Part shown: one piece after another, positions 1 to 8,621 of the stretch
Numbering within the stretch: the stretch's first letter is position 1
Layout: each line of letters starts with the position of its first letter
Assembly: GCF_965225875.1 (NCBI RefSeq)
Contig: NZ_CBDDBS010000002.1
Span: 1,984,001 to 2,048,000 of the forward strand
Length of the DNA stretch: 64,000 nucleotides
Origin: Haliscomenobacter sp965225875
Lineage (GTDB): Bacteria > Bacteroidota > Bacteroidia > Chitinophagales > Saprospiraceae
Direction: 5' to 3'
Made by a program: the position numbers and the translations under genes
Notes under the pieces: model-generated
Told to the model about the DNA's origin: nothing
Database searches by the model: none
Seen by the model: only the letters and a program-made list of their open reading frames with translations

Positions 1-1
1 A

Positions 2-502
2 GGGGGCGATATGCCTGTTTTTGCCACTGAAAAAGTTCAAAAGGAGTTGCGTACCCGCTTTGCCTATGTATTTGCCGAGGGTGACAAGCGTTACCCCGGT
101 GCCCCGATGGTGAGTTTGATTCAGATTGACAAAAAAACGGTGTTTACCATCAAAGAAATTTCATTTACCCCCATTGAAGTACTGCATGGCAAATTGCCCA
201 TTCTGGGTTTTCGGATAGGTGATTTTGCCTATCTCACGGACGTGTTGCAGGTTGAAGAACCCGAAATACATAAACTACAAAACCTGCATACGCTGGTGGT
301 GAATGCCCTGCACCATACCGAGCACTATTCACACCTCAATTTAGAGGGTGCACTGGATCTGATCCAAACCATAAAACCTCAACGAAGCTTCCTAACCCAC
401 ATGAGCCACCGTATGGGCAAACACGCAACAATCAATAAAACATTACCTTTTGGCGTTGAATTGGGGTACGACGGGCTACAGTTTAGCGTACCAATGCCTT
501 AG
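2..502 (+). CDS. MBL-fold metallo-hydrolase, C-terminal part (5' end outside window)
   Basis: The reading frame is open from the first bases of the window, so the start lies upstream and only about 166 C-terminal residues are present. The visible part has the layout of a metallo-beta-lactamase-fold hydrolase of the PhnP/phosphoribosyl cyclic phosphodiesterase type: a PVFATEK segment, a beta strand ending in NALHHTEHYSHL, and near the end THMSH, which fits the late metal-binding histidine of the fold. The N-terminal HxHxDH motif would lie outside the window. It is followed after 76 bases by the SPOR gene on the same strand. The family is fairly sure; the substrate cannot be told. Confidence 0.75.
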   Translation, partial: GGDMPVFATEKVQKELRTRFAYVFAEGDKRYPGAPMVSLIQIDKKTVFTIKEISFTPIEVLHGKLPILGFRIGDFAYLTDVLQVEEPEIHKLQNLHTLVVNALHHTEHYSHLNLEGALDLIQTIKPQRSFLTHMSHRMGKHATINKTLPFGVELGYDGLQFSVPMP

Positions 503-578
503 CTTGAACTTTTGGATGGAACCCATAACCGATTTTTACCCTTATATTTCTTCTGAAAACCAAAAAACAAACACCTCC

Positions 579-1157
579 ATGTCCAGACTTGATTACTTAA
601 CCATCGGAATTGTGGCCCTATGTATTGCGGCCTTGATCTACCTGGTTTACCGCTACGTGAACCTCCCCCACTCTGCTGCAAACACTACAACTACCGAAAT
701 GGTAGAAACAGACAATACTCAACTTCAAAAAGACGATACAACTGGTTTTCCTGCCGAAAATACTTCCGAAAACAACAAACCAGGCCCTGGCGCAGTAGTT
801 GAACCAGAAGTAGTTCCTGAAGAAAAAACACCCGTTCAACCCAAAACTGAAAAACCTGCCGTCCCAGATCCCAAACCCATTGCACCAGCAACGGATAACA
901 CCGCCAGTGAAACAGCAAGCTTATCTGCTGGTCGTTACATGGTCATCGGAGGTTCTTTCGAACAGGTGGATCACGCTCAAAAAGAACTTCGCAAAATTCA
1001 AAAAGCGGGATATCCCAATGCCAGGGTTGAAAAATTCAATCGCGGAGCTTACGCATCCATCTTGGTGGAGCGATTTGAAAAGGCTGGTGATGCCAATGCC
1101 TTAGCCAAGACCTTAAAAAATAAGGGCTTCGACGCCATGGTGTTGGTAAAAAAGTAA
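579..1157 (+). CDS. SPOR domain-containing membrane protein
   Basis: A 192-residue protein. An N-terminal transmembrane helix (about residues 8-26, IGIVALCIAALIYLVYRY) is followed by a proline-, glutamate- and lysine-rich linker (about 35-112) and a C-terminal SPOR domain (about 115-192, starting GRYMVIGGSF). SPOR domains bind denuded glycan strands of septal peptidoglycan, so a role at the division site or in wall remodelling is likely, with the C-terminus in the periplasm. ATG 579 was chosen because it puts the helix at the very N-terminus; an in-frame ATG at 516 would add 21 polar residues. It may be co-transcribed with the upstream hydrolase. Confidence 0.8.
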   Translation: MSRLDYLTIGIVALCIAALIYLVYRYVNLPHSAANTTTTEMVETDNTQLQKDDTTGFPAENTSENNKPGPGAVVEPEVVPEEKTPVQPKTEKPAVPDPKPIAPATDNTASETASLSAGRYMVIGGSFEQVDHAQKELRKIQKAGYPNARVEKFNRGAYASILVERFEKAGDANALAKTLKNKGFDAMVLVKK

Positions 1158-1182
1158 CCTTAATAGTGGGGCAAAAATAAGT

Positions 1183-1263
1183 ATTCATTTTTTCCGAGTC
1201 AAAGGATCAGATAAGACACTTAAAATGAACTGTTTACTTATCTAATCCTTTGACAAAATGAAT
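1183..1263. repeat. Long imperfect inverted repeat
   Basis: Arms 1198-1215 (GTCAAAGGATCAGATAAG) and 1237-1254 pair at 17 of 18 positions. Outside these, ATTCATTTT at 1183-1191 pairs perfectly with 1255-1263, leaving a 6-base bulge on the left. It lies between the SPOR gene and the PLP decarboxylase gene. The T-rich stretch at 1267-1276 could make it a terminator for the upstream gene, but the length suggests a MITE-like or REP-like element. Confidence 0.6.
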
Positions 1264-1323
1264 CACTTATTTTTTTTTCGCCCCTTATCCCATTACTTCA
1301 TTTCCGTTTTTTTATACAACCTT

Positions 1324-2736
1324 ATGAATCAACAACTCAAACAGGATTTATATTCCTATCCACAAATTCTGGAGGCCGTCAAACAAAATGCCGAAACGTT
1401 TCTGCAAAACCTGGAAGAATGGCCCACGGCTTCAACTCCACCTCAATTACCTCCGGCTGATTTACCAAACACGTCCACAGGAGCATTGGCTGCTTTGGGC
1501 GAATTTCAACAACGTTTTGGCTCTAGTATGGTTGCTTCAACTGGCCCACGTTACTGGGGTTTTGTGACCGGAGGGACCACTCCAGCCGCACTAGCTGGTG
1601 ATTGGCTGACCAGCCTTTACGATCAAAATACCCAAAGTGCCAGTCAGACGGGGGATGTTTCAGCCAGCATAGAATTTGAAGCCATTCAATTGCTTCGCCA
1701 GCTTTTGAACTTACCTGCGCATTTTTTTGGCGGCTTTGTTACTGGGGCTACTATGAGCAACTTCACTTGTTTGGCAGTGGCCCGGCAGTGGTATGGCCAG
1801 AAGTTGGGTGTCGATATTGCGGAGGCGGGGGTTTTTGCACTCAAGGATTTAAAAATTCTGGCGGCACAACCCCACTCTTGTGTGTACAAAGACCTGGCTA
1901 TGCTTGGTTTGGGCCGCAGCAGCCTCCATAAAGTAAAACTTTTGCCCGACAATCGGGAAGCCATGGATGTAGCCGACCTCGAAGCTCAGTTGATTGCTCT
2001 GAATGGTGAACCCTGCATTGTCTGCGCCAGCGGAGGAACTGTCAATACTGTAGATTTTGATGATATGCAGGCCATTGCTACTTTAAAAGCCAAGTACAAT
2101 TTTTGGTGGCACATCGATGCCGCATTTGGTGGCTTTGCGGCCTGTTCACCACGATATGCTCATTTGTTAAAAGGGTGGGAACAAGCTGATAGTATCGCCA
2201 TTGACCTCCACAAATGGCTCAATGTACCCTATGATAGTGCGGTTGTGTTGATTCAGGAAAAACACTTGAATCTCCAGCTCAACACCTTTCAAAATGCCAA
2301 TGCAGCTTACCTCGGCGACCCAAAGGCCAATTTTAATTACCTCAATTTTCTGCCTGAAAATTCCCGCCGCATGCGCGCATTGCCGGCCTGGATGAGTTTG
2401 ATGGCTTATGGCAAGGAGGGTTACCAAAATATAGTGGAGCGCAATATAGCCTGTGCACAGTGGTTGGGGAGTTTGATTGCGGATTCGGAATATTTCCAAT
2501 TGCTCGCACCAGTTCGCCTCAATTGTGTTTGCTTCACCCTAAAAAATCAGCCTCAGGAAAAGATCGGTGCGTTTTTGAGCAAGTTAATAGAGCGAGGAGT
2601 GGTATACATGACTCCAACCGTTTACCTCGGGCAAGCAGCGATTCGGGCTGCTCTGGTCAATTGGCAAACGACAGAAACGGATGTAGAAATAGCCTGGGGA
2701 GAAATGAATGCGGTACTTGCCGAAGTGCTAAAATAA
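1324..2736 (+). CDS. PLP-dependent group II decarboxylase-like protein
   Basis: A 470-residue fold-type I PLP enzyme of the aromatic amino acid/glutamate decarboxylase group. Visible marks are the HIDAAFGG motif with Asp265, which should hold the pyridine nitrogen, and the DLHKWLN motif with Lys297, the expected Schiff-base lysine; His184 in QPHSCVYKD fits the ring-stacking histidine. The likely reaction is decarboxylation or a related conversion of an amino acid; the substrate cannot be read from sequence. ATG 1324 was chosen over an upstream in-frame ATG at 1258, whose 22 extra residues are hydrophobic and overlap the inverted repeat. It converges with the two-component operon downstream. 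Confidence 0.85.
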   Translation: MNQQLKQDLYSYPQILEAVKQNAETFLQNLEEWPTASTPPQLPPADLPNTSTGALAALGEFQQRFGSSMVASTGPRYWGFVTGGTTPAALAGDWLTSLYDQNTQSASQTGDVSASIEFEAIQLLRQLLNLPAHFFGGFVTGATMSNFTCLAVARQWYGQKLGVDIAEAGVFALKDLKILAAQPHSCVYKDLAMLGLGRSSLHKVKLLPDNREAMDVADLEAQLIALNGEPCIVCASGGTVNTVDFDDMQAIATLKAKYNFWWHIDAAFGGFAACSPRYAHLLKGWEQADSIAIDLHKWLNVPYDSAVVLIQEKHLNLQLNTFQNANAAYLGDPKANFNYLNFLPENSRRMRALPAWMSLMAYGKEGYQNIVERNIACAQWLGSLIADSEYFQLLAPVRLNCVCFTLKNQPQEKIGAFLSKLIERGVVYMTPTVYLGQAAIRAALVNWQTTETDVEIAWGEMNAVLAEVLK

Positions 2737-2768
2737 AAAAGCTGGGTAAGCCAAAGTGACTTCCCAGC
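2735..2768 (-). terminator. Terminator of the two-component operon
   Basis: GCTGGG at 2741-2746 pairs with CCCAGC at 2763-2768. Read on the minus strand the stem is followed by TTTTTT (2740-2735) and more T-rich sequence, a standard intrinsic terminator just after the response regulator stop at 2794. Confidence 0.7.
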
Positions 2769-2793
2769 CGTAATCATAATCCCAAAAACTATT

Positions 2794-3516
2794 TTATGCT
2801 TCTTGATCCGTCTTCACGAGCAATTGAAATCCATTGCCGTGAATGTTAACGATTTCGATGTTGTCATCTCTCCGCAGGTATTTGCGCAACTTAGTCACAA
2901 ATACATCCATCGAGCGGGCAGTGAAATAGTTGTCTTCGCCCCAAATTTCAGATAGCGCCTCCGATCTTGGAAGAATATCATTCACATTTAAAGCAAACAT
3001 CTTGAGGAGAGAAGCTTCCTTTGGGGAAAGCTTATGTTTCTCTTCTTCACCACTTTCCGCAAATGTAAGAATTCTTAATGGAAAATTAAAGTGATATTTA
3101 CCAATTGAAAATTCTTTCACCTCATCTTTCGCATCTGCCTTGCCTTGCTGGCTTCGTTTCAGGATGGCGTGGATGCGAAAAAGCAGCTCTTCAGAATTGA
3201 ATGGTTTAGAGATATAATCGTCCGCTCCGATTCGAAATCCTTCCAAAACATCGTCTTTCATCGTTTTGGCAGTCAGAAATACAATCGGCATTTCGCGGTC
3301 TTTTTCCCGGATTTCCCTGGCTAGCGTAAACCCATCTTTTTTGGGCATCATCACATCGAAGATACACAAATCAAAATGGCCTTTTTTGTAACTTTCCAAT
3401 CCTTCTACCCCATCTTTGGCCAGAGTTACATCGTAATCATGCATTTCCAGATAGGAGCGCAATACGTCTCCAAAGTTCTGATCGTCTTCAACAAGTAAAA
3501 TTCTATTGTTTGCCAT
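2794..3516 (-). CDS. OmpR-family response regulator
   Basis: A 240-residue two-domain regulator. The receiver domain (about 1-120) has the acidic pair in VEDD, the phosphoacceptor Asp54 in IFDVMMP, Thr82 and Lys104 in ISKPF. The C-terminal part (about 130-235) is a winged-helix DNA-binding domain of the OmpR/PhoB type. The gene lies downstream of its histidine kinase on the same strand, 54 bases away, so the two should form a cognate pair. No target genes can be named. Kinase-then-regulator order is less usual than the reverse but is common in Bacteroidota. Confidence 0.92.
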   Translation of the reverse strand: MANNRILLVEDDQNFGDVLRSYLEMHDYDVTLAKDGVEGLESYKKGHFDLCIFDVMMPKKDGFTLAREIREKDREMPIVFLTAKTMKDDVLEGFRIGADDYISKPFNSEELLFRIHAILKRSQQGKADAKDEVKEFSIGKYHFNFPLRILTFAESGEEEKHKLSPKEASLLKMFALNVNDILPRSEALSEIWGEDNYFTARSMDVFVTKLRKYLRRDDNIEIVNIHGNGFQLLVKTDQEA

Positions 3517-3534
3517 AAGCGTATATTTTTGGGC

Positions 3535-3566
3535 GTTCTTCGCTGCGGCTTTGCTTCGCGAAGAAC
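3535..3566 (-). other. Intercistronic hairpin between kinase and regulator genes
   Basis: GTTCTTCGC (3535-3543) pairs perfectly with GCGAAGAAC (3558-3566) around a 14-base loop. No T-run follows on the minus strand, so it is more likely an RNA processing or stabilising element than a terminator. Confidence 0.45.
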
Positions 3567-3570
3567 CATT

Positions 3571-5052
3571 TTATGCTTCTACTTGATAGGGAAAAGTCAG
3601 GATAAAACTGCTCCCCTTCCCCGGTTCACTTTTTACCTCCACTGAACCTTTGTGCGCGGTCATCATGGCTTTGACGTAACTTAGTCCCAAGCCAAATCCC
3701 TTCACATCGTGCAAGTTACCAGTAGGCACGCGGTAAAATTTATCGAAAATTTGTTTGCGCGCTTCTTTACTGATACCAATGCCATTGTCTTGCACCGTTA
3801 CCTCTACCCCATTGGATACATCGCGGGTGCTGATGCTGATTTCAGGTTTATCGGGAGAATATTTTTCAGCATTGTCCAAGAGGTTATTGATCACATTGGC
3901 AACGTGCGTAAGGTCTCCTTCAATAATCGGTTTCGTGGCGAGTAGGGATGGTTTAACCACACCGTCTCGTTTTTCGACCCGTAGCAAAATGTTTTCCATT
4001 GCCGCCTGAATCACCTCATGCAGGTTGACTTCGGTCAGTTTTAAGGAAAAATCGCGCTTGTCGATCAAGGCCATTTGCAGGACTTTCTCCACCTGACTAT
4101 TCATACGCTTATTTTCCTGTTTTATTATGTTGGCAAAGCGTTGTACTTTATCAGGATTACCCAAAATCATAGGGGAAACGATTGAGTCGGAGGCTAGAGA
4201 GATGGTTGCAATGGGTGTCTTGAACTCGTGGGTCATGTTGTTGATGAAATCGGTTTTCATTTCCGACAGCTTTTTTTGCTGGAAAATGACCATCAGCGTA
4301 TAAGCGAAACAAGACAAAATGATCATGGCAAACAACGCCGTCCCTGCTGCATTTTTCCACAATGAGCTCAAAATGATATTGGTTCGATTCGGGAAATACA
4401 CTCTAAGCTCCCCTGGTGGAATTTTTGCATGTTGAAAAACCGCCACGGAATAATCTGGATTATAAAGGCTGGCAGCATTGTAAGTCGGAGCCGGGCCTTT
4501 GCTCCCAAAATCATCATAAACGTAGTGGCCATCTTCGATGATCATGCCATTTTTTTCATTGGACCAAATGCCGTAGTGAAAAGTAAATTTGCTGTTTTTT
4601 GGATTGATCCCTCTTTTTTCAAATTCCTGATGAATGGCCAGATCAAGATTGGATGCTTTGATGCGCTCTTCCAAGGAGCGCATGGTTTTATTTTGATCAA
4701 ATAAAACTTTGATCCCAGGATATTCAACCATTATTTGAGCATAAACTTGCTCCAATGTGCTAGGGAATGGCTCATCATTCGGTACATTAATCCGATTGAA
4801 ATCATCGTTACTTTTGGCAGACTGTCGCTCTTGATAGGCCATTGCGAAACCATTCATGGAGTTGAAGTACTCTTCTCGCTCATAGGCCTCAAGCCGATCG
4901 CTCACTTTTACCAATGCCTCTTGCACGTTTTTGTCAAATCGTTCCTCATTCACCGACATGGAGGTTCTTATCAAATCGATTTGCACCAAAATGACCCCCA
5001 GCACCGCGGCGCTCATCAAACCAATTATTATCCAAATTGCCTTTTTATTCAT
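3571..5052 (-). CDS. Two-component sensor histidine kinase
   Basis: A 493-residue membrane kinase. TM1 is at about 6-24 and TM2 at about 238-257, enclosing a periplasmic sensor region of about 210 residues without a recognised domain. HisKA carries His275 in MTHEFKTP, and HATPase_c has the N box with Asn390 and Asn394, the G1 box QDNGIGIS (421-428) and the G2 box GFGLGLS (452-458), so the catalytic parts look intact. ATG 5052 was chosen because it puts MNKKAIW directly before TM1; the upstream in-frame extension has no membrane logic. It signals to the OmpR-type regulator encoded 54 bases downstream. The signal is unknown. Confidence 0.92.
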   Translation of the reverse strand: MNKKAIWIIIGLMSAAVLGVILVQIDLIRTSMSVNEERFDKNVQEALVKVSDRLEAYEREEYFNSMNGFAMAYQERQSAKSNDDFNRINVPNDEPFPSTLEQVYAQIMVEYPGIKVLFDQNKTMRSLEERIKASNLDLAIHQEFEKRGINPKNSKFTFHYGIWSNEKNGMIIEDGHYVYDDFGSKGPAPTYNAASLYNPDYSVAVFQHAKIPPGELRVYFPNRTNIILSSLWKNAAGTALFAMIILSCFAYTLMVIFQQKKLSEMKTDFINNMTHEFKTPIATISLASDSIVSPMILGNPDKVQRFANIIKQENKRMNSQVEKVLQMALIDKRDFSLKLTEVNLHEVIQAAMENILLRVEKRDGVVKPSLLATKPIIEGDLTHVANVINNLLDNAEKYSPDKPEISISTRDVSNGVEVTVQDNGIGISKEARKQIFDKFYRVPTGNLHDVKGFGLGLSYVKAMMTAHKGSVEVKSEPGKGSSFILTFPYQVEA

Positions 5053-5233
5053 CCTGTTCCAGCATATTATAGATAACAAGCAATGAAGCTTGTTGACGTT
5101 AAAACTACAAGATAGGCAGCACTGTTCAATGTTTTGCCCTAGGTTCACAACAAAAGTTAAAATGAACCTCTGGCAAAATTAATGTATTTGTAACGGAGGC
5201 GCTTTACTTTAACGTAGAATTAACCATCACGCT

Positions 5234-6763
5234 TTATTCAGCGAGACTGAAGGATTTATACATTTTTACCCGAAATTGCAGCACGGCCAACATACGTTCC
5301 ACCTCTGCCTGCCAACGTTGCCAAAGCGGCGAATCTACATTCCAGCCGCCGTTCAGCGCTGCAAAAAGTCCTGGAGGACAATGATATGCAAGTGCTTTGA
5401 GTAGGCGGGCGTAGTGCCAGATGTTCCAAAAAGGGTTGTCTGCACCGGCCAAATAACGCTTAAATGGCTGGATCAAAGCCAAACTCAATTCTTCCGTCCA
5501 GGGCTGCGGATTGGCGCACAATATATAGGTGGCTACGTGGTCTTCTTCAAGCAAATAGGTTTGTTTTTGTAAAAAAGGAGGTAACAATTTATGCAAAGAT
5601 GCTGCGGGAAGCACCTGCAAGAGATGCCGACCTGTAGAAGTTTGCCAACTGCTCGCTCCTGGCTGATTCAGCCACCACTCGGCCAGCGCCTCCTGCCATA
5701 CCAGATCATGGTGCAACAAACTGGCGTCGGTAAGCGCCTGTACCCAACTTTCTTCCCGATCCTGTTGGGCAAAAAGGTTGATGGCTTGCAGGGGTTCCAA
5801 TCCCCATGCTTTTTGCCAGTATTTTGGCGGTAAACGCCGCAGCAACTGAAACAGCCAGGCGCTGCGTTGAGTGAAGGAGTATGGTGCTTTACCACTTATT
5901 TCTATCCCATCCTTACGCCAGGTCTCGGGTACTTCTGTTGGTAAATTCAGGACAATTTGGTTGTCTTTCAATTCGATACAATCTTGCAAATAGCCTAGAT
6001 AACGTTGGGTTAAGGCTGAATGGGGAATACTAGCCAGGAGTTCAGCCGCCATCTGCCGGGTTTCTTTGCGGCGATCTTGCAGGCAGTTCTCTAAAAATGT
6101 TTCATCTTGAACACTCAATCCATGGCTGAGTTCAGCCAATAAAGCTGCCTTTTGAGCCGGGTCCTCAGTTTCCCAGCTGCTTTGTAATTGATTTAATCCC
6201 AAAGCAGCATCCCGTTTGCGTATGCTTCGCAAAAGCGCCAGGCGGACCGGGCCGGTACTGGTGCCCCAATCCGTTTGCGCTGGAACTTCACACAAAGGTT
6301 GCCAAAATGGGTTTTGTAGCAGCAGCCACTCTCCCCGACTACCAACAGCTGTTCGAATCGTTTCCCAGAGTTCAGGATCACCTAAACTTCGTTGAAAGAG
6401 GGAAGGCAGCGCTTCCCGGGGCAGTACCTGTTCTACCTTCAACAATAGGTGTACCCACTCCCCCAATGCGTCAGTGTATTTGCCTTCCAAAATTTCCTGC
6501 AAACAACGAGCTGAAGCCACACTACACTCTGGCTCCGCCTTTGTAGTAGTTCTCATTTCCGGCAATTCCCCTTTCCATTGCTCCAATGAAAATCCTGCTC
6601 TCCGCCATTGTCTAAAATAAACCATAGCGATACCTGCTGATTTTTCAGGGCTATCAGCCAAGCCTGCACCCGCATCTTGAAGGTACTGTAACAGGTCCTC
6701 TCCTAGTGGCGTTTGGTCAGTCCCCAGGAGCAATAATGTTTGCAATTCTTCCGATTGCTTCAT
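5234..6763 (-). CDS. DUF5691-like protein, function unknown
   Basis: A 509-residue, tryptophan- and leucine-rich, largely helical protein without signal peptide, so cytoplasmic. The N-terminus (TLLLLGTDQTPL) and the mid-protein HEAT-like helical pairs (for example LLAELSHGLSVQDETFLEN, about 210-245) resemble proteins annotated as DUF5691, which elsewhere sit beside SWIM-zinc-finger and MoxR/VWA genes; none of those partners is here. No catalytic motif is visible. It is divergent from the acyl-CoA ligase at 6839, and its minus-strand neighbour downstream is the histidine kinase. Family assignment is from memory and only moderately sure. Confidence 0.55.
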   Translation of the reverse strand: MKQSEELQTLLLLGTDQTPLGEDLLQYLQDAGAGLADSPEKSAGIAMVYFRQWRRAGFSLEQWKGELPEMRTTTKAEPECSVASARCLQEILEGKYTDALGEWVHLLLKVEQVLPREALPSLFQRSLGDPELWETIRTAVGSRGEWLLLQNPFWQPLCEVPAQTDWGTSTGPVRLALLRSIRKRDAALGLNQLQSSWETEDPAQKAALLAELSHGLSVQDETFLENCLQDRRKETRQMAAELLASIPHSALTQRYLGYLQDCIELKDNQIVLNLPTEVPETWRKDGIEISGKAPYSFTQRSAWLFQLLRRLPPKYWQKAWGLEPLQAINLFAQQDREESWVQALTDASLLHHDLVWQEALAEWWLNQPGASSWQTSTGRHLLQVLPAASLHKLLPPFLQKQTYLLEEDHVATYILCANPQPWTEELSLALIQPFKRYLAGADNPFWNIWHYARLLKALAYHCPPGLFAALNGGWNVDSPLWQRWQAEVERMLAVLQFRVKMYKSFSLAE

Positions 6764-6775
6764 TTTTAAGCCAAC

Positions 6776-6807
6776 TTGAAATAATCCATAAAATTATCCT
6801 TACTTTG
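6776..6807 (+). promoter_or_regulatory. Possible promoter of the first acyl-CoA ligase
   Basis: CTTG ending at 6778 and TTACTTTG at 6800-6807, spaced 21 bases, approximate the Bacteroidota TTG/TAnnTTTG promoter with one mismatch in the -7 box. The predicted start is about 25 bases before ATG 6839. Confidence 0.4.
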
Positions 6808-6838
6808 TCAGTGGTTATTGCCCCACTACTTGTGCAAC

Positions 6839-8617
6839 ATGGATTACCATCGCCTTTTTGATCTGTTTAGCTATCAGGAAGCTCGTTTTCCCAACGAGGC
6901 AGCTTTAGCCTATAAACGGCACGGGCAAAGAAACAGTTTTTCCACTGCTGATTGCCTGCACAAGATAAACCAAGTCAGCGCATTTTTACTGCGTCTGGGA
7001 TTGAAACCAGGGGATCGGGCAGCAATTATCGCTCGCCACGGCAGTCCATTTTGGAATTTTTTAGACCTGGGCATGCAACAGATCGGGGTAATTGTGGTAC
7101 CGTTGCACGCCACTTCAGGGCCCGAGGAATTGCGGTTCATTTTACAAGATGCGCTGGTTCGAGTGTGTTTTACCGATACTGAAGACTTATACAGCAGCAT
7201 TCGTTCCCTCCAACCCGATACTGCGCTGGAGTGGGTCATTCCTTTTTATCCGCTGCCAGAGGTGAATCCATCGGTGCTGGAATTATTGGCAGAGCCCAGT
7301 GCTGAAGAACTGGCTACAATTGCTGCCCTGCGAGAAAGCATTGCCGAGACTGCCTTGGCTACCATCATTTACACCTCGGGCACTACGGGCAAACCCAAAG
7401 GAGTAATGCTTTCCCATCAAAACATCATTAGTAACATTAAATCTACAATCGCGCTCCTTCCGGTCAATTGTGAGCATCAAACTTTGAGCTTTTTGCCGCT
7501 CAGCCATATTTTTGAACGTATGGTTGTCTACATTTACATCGCCGTAGGTGCTAGTGTGACCTATGCGGAAGGGCAAGAACAATTGCTGAACAACCTGCGC
7601 GAGGTACGACCCCATTTTATCACAGCCGTGCCTCTGATCATGGAGCGTTTGGTGGAACAAATTATGGCGCATGCCCGCAAAGGGCCCTTGTGGCGCAGAA
7701 AAATCCTGAAATGGGCCATGCAGTTGGGCAAAAACTATTATGATGGGAAGCGGCAACCCCTGGCTTACTGGTTGCGTCTAACTTTAGCCCGGATCCTGGT
7801 TTTCAACCGGTGGCGCAAAATGTTTGGCGGCCGTATCGAAGGGATTGGCGTCGGCGCTGCTGCTTTAAATCCAGAACTGGGGCGTTTGTTTTCGGCAGCA
7901 GGGTTAAAAGTACGGGAAGGCTACGGACTTACGGAAACTTCTCCGGTCATTGCTTTTAACCGCTTTGAACCCGGAGGTTCTCGTTTTGGTACAGTAGGAA
8001 TACCGATTCCAGGAGTTGATCTGCGCATTGTGAACCCCGATGAAGAGGGGGTCGGCGAGGTGCAAGTTAAAGGGCTCAACGTTATGCTGGGTTATTATCA
8101 ACAACCCGAGTCAACCCAGGCAGTAATGACTGAAGACGGTTGGTTACGTACTGGAGATTTGGGGCAGTGGGTGCACAAACGTTTTTTAAAAATCAAGGGC
8201 CGACAAGACGATATGTTTAAGACTGGTGCGGGGAAATTCATCGCTCCCGAAGCAGTGGAAAAACACTTGTATCAATCCGAATACATTCAGCAATGCCTGG
8301 TGGCTGGCGCCAGTAAACCGGGGCCTTTTGCCCTGATTGTACCTCATTTTGACAAACTGGAAGAATGGTGTAGAACGCAAAAAGTTCATTGGACCGCTCC
8401 CCAGTTTATGGTGCTGAATCCCAAAGTGCAGCGTTTTTTTAAGCAGGAACTTGAACGCCTGAATCAGGGTTTGCCCCCTTACCAACAGGTGCAACAATTT
8501 TTATTGCTGCACGAAGCCTGGACAGAACAAAGTGGAGAAATGACGGCCACCCTCAAACTTCGCCGCAAAAAAATTCTGGCCACACACGCTAAAAACATTA
8601 ATGAACTATATAGTTAA
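6839..8617 (+). CDS. Long-chain acyl-CoA ligase (AMP-forming), copy 1
   Basis: A 592-residue ANL-superfamily enzyme that should activate a fatty acid with ATP to acyl-AMP and then acyl-CoA. The P-loop motif IYTSGTTGKPKG lies at about 177-188, the GYGLTETSP motif in the middle, and the TGDLG and KTGAGKFIAP segments near the C-terminus, the latter carrying the lysine expected for adenylation. ATG 6839 (MDYHRLFD) aligns with the second ligase's start (MEPTRLCD); a TTG/ATG extension upstream is unlikely. The next gene starts 4 bases after the stop, so it is probably co-transcribed. The two ligases are clear paralogues, differing in substrate range perhaps. Confidence 0.9.
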   Translation: MDYHRLFDLFSYQEARFPNEAALAYKRHGQRNSFSTADCLHKINQVSAFLLRLGLKPGDRAAIIARHGSPFWNFLDLGMQQIGVIVVPLHATSGPEELRFILQDALVRVCFTDTEDLYSSIRSLQPDTALEWVIPFYPLPEVNPSVLELLAEPSAEELATIAALRESIAETALATIIYTSGTTGKPKGVMLSHQNIISNIKSTIALLPVNCEHQTLSFLPLSHIFERMVVYIYIAVGASVTYAEGQEQLLNNLREVRPHFITAVPLIMERLVEQIMAHARKGPLWRRKILKWAMQLGKNYYDGKRQPLAYWLRLTLARILVFNRWRKMFGGRIEGIGVGAAALNPELGRLFSAAGLKVREGYGLTETSPVIAFNRFEPGGSRFGTVGIPIPGVDLRIVNPDEEGVGEVQVKGLNVMLGYYQQPESTQAVMTEDGWLRTGDLGQWVHKRFLKIKGRQDDMFKTGAGKFIAPEAVEKHLYQSEYIQQCLVAGASKPGPFALIVPHFDKLEEWCRTQKVHWTAPQFMVLNPKVQRFFKQELERLNQGLPPYQQVQQFLLLHEAWTEQSGEMTATLKLRRKKILATHAKNINELYS

Positions 8618-8621
8618 CATC

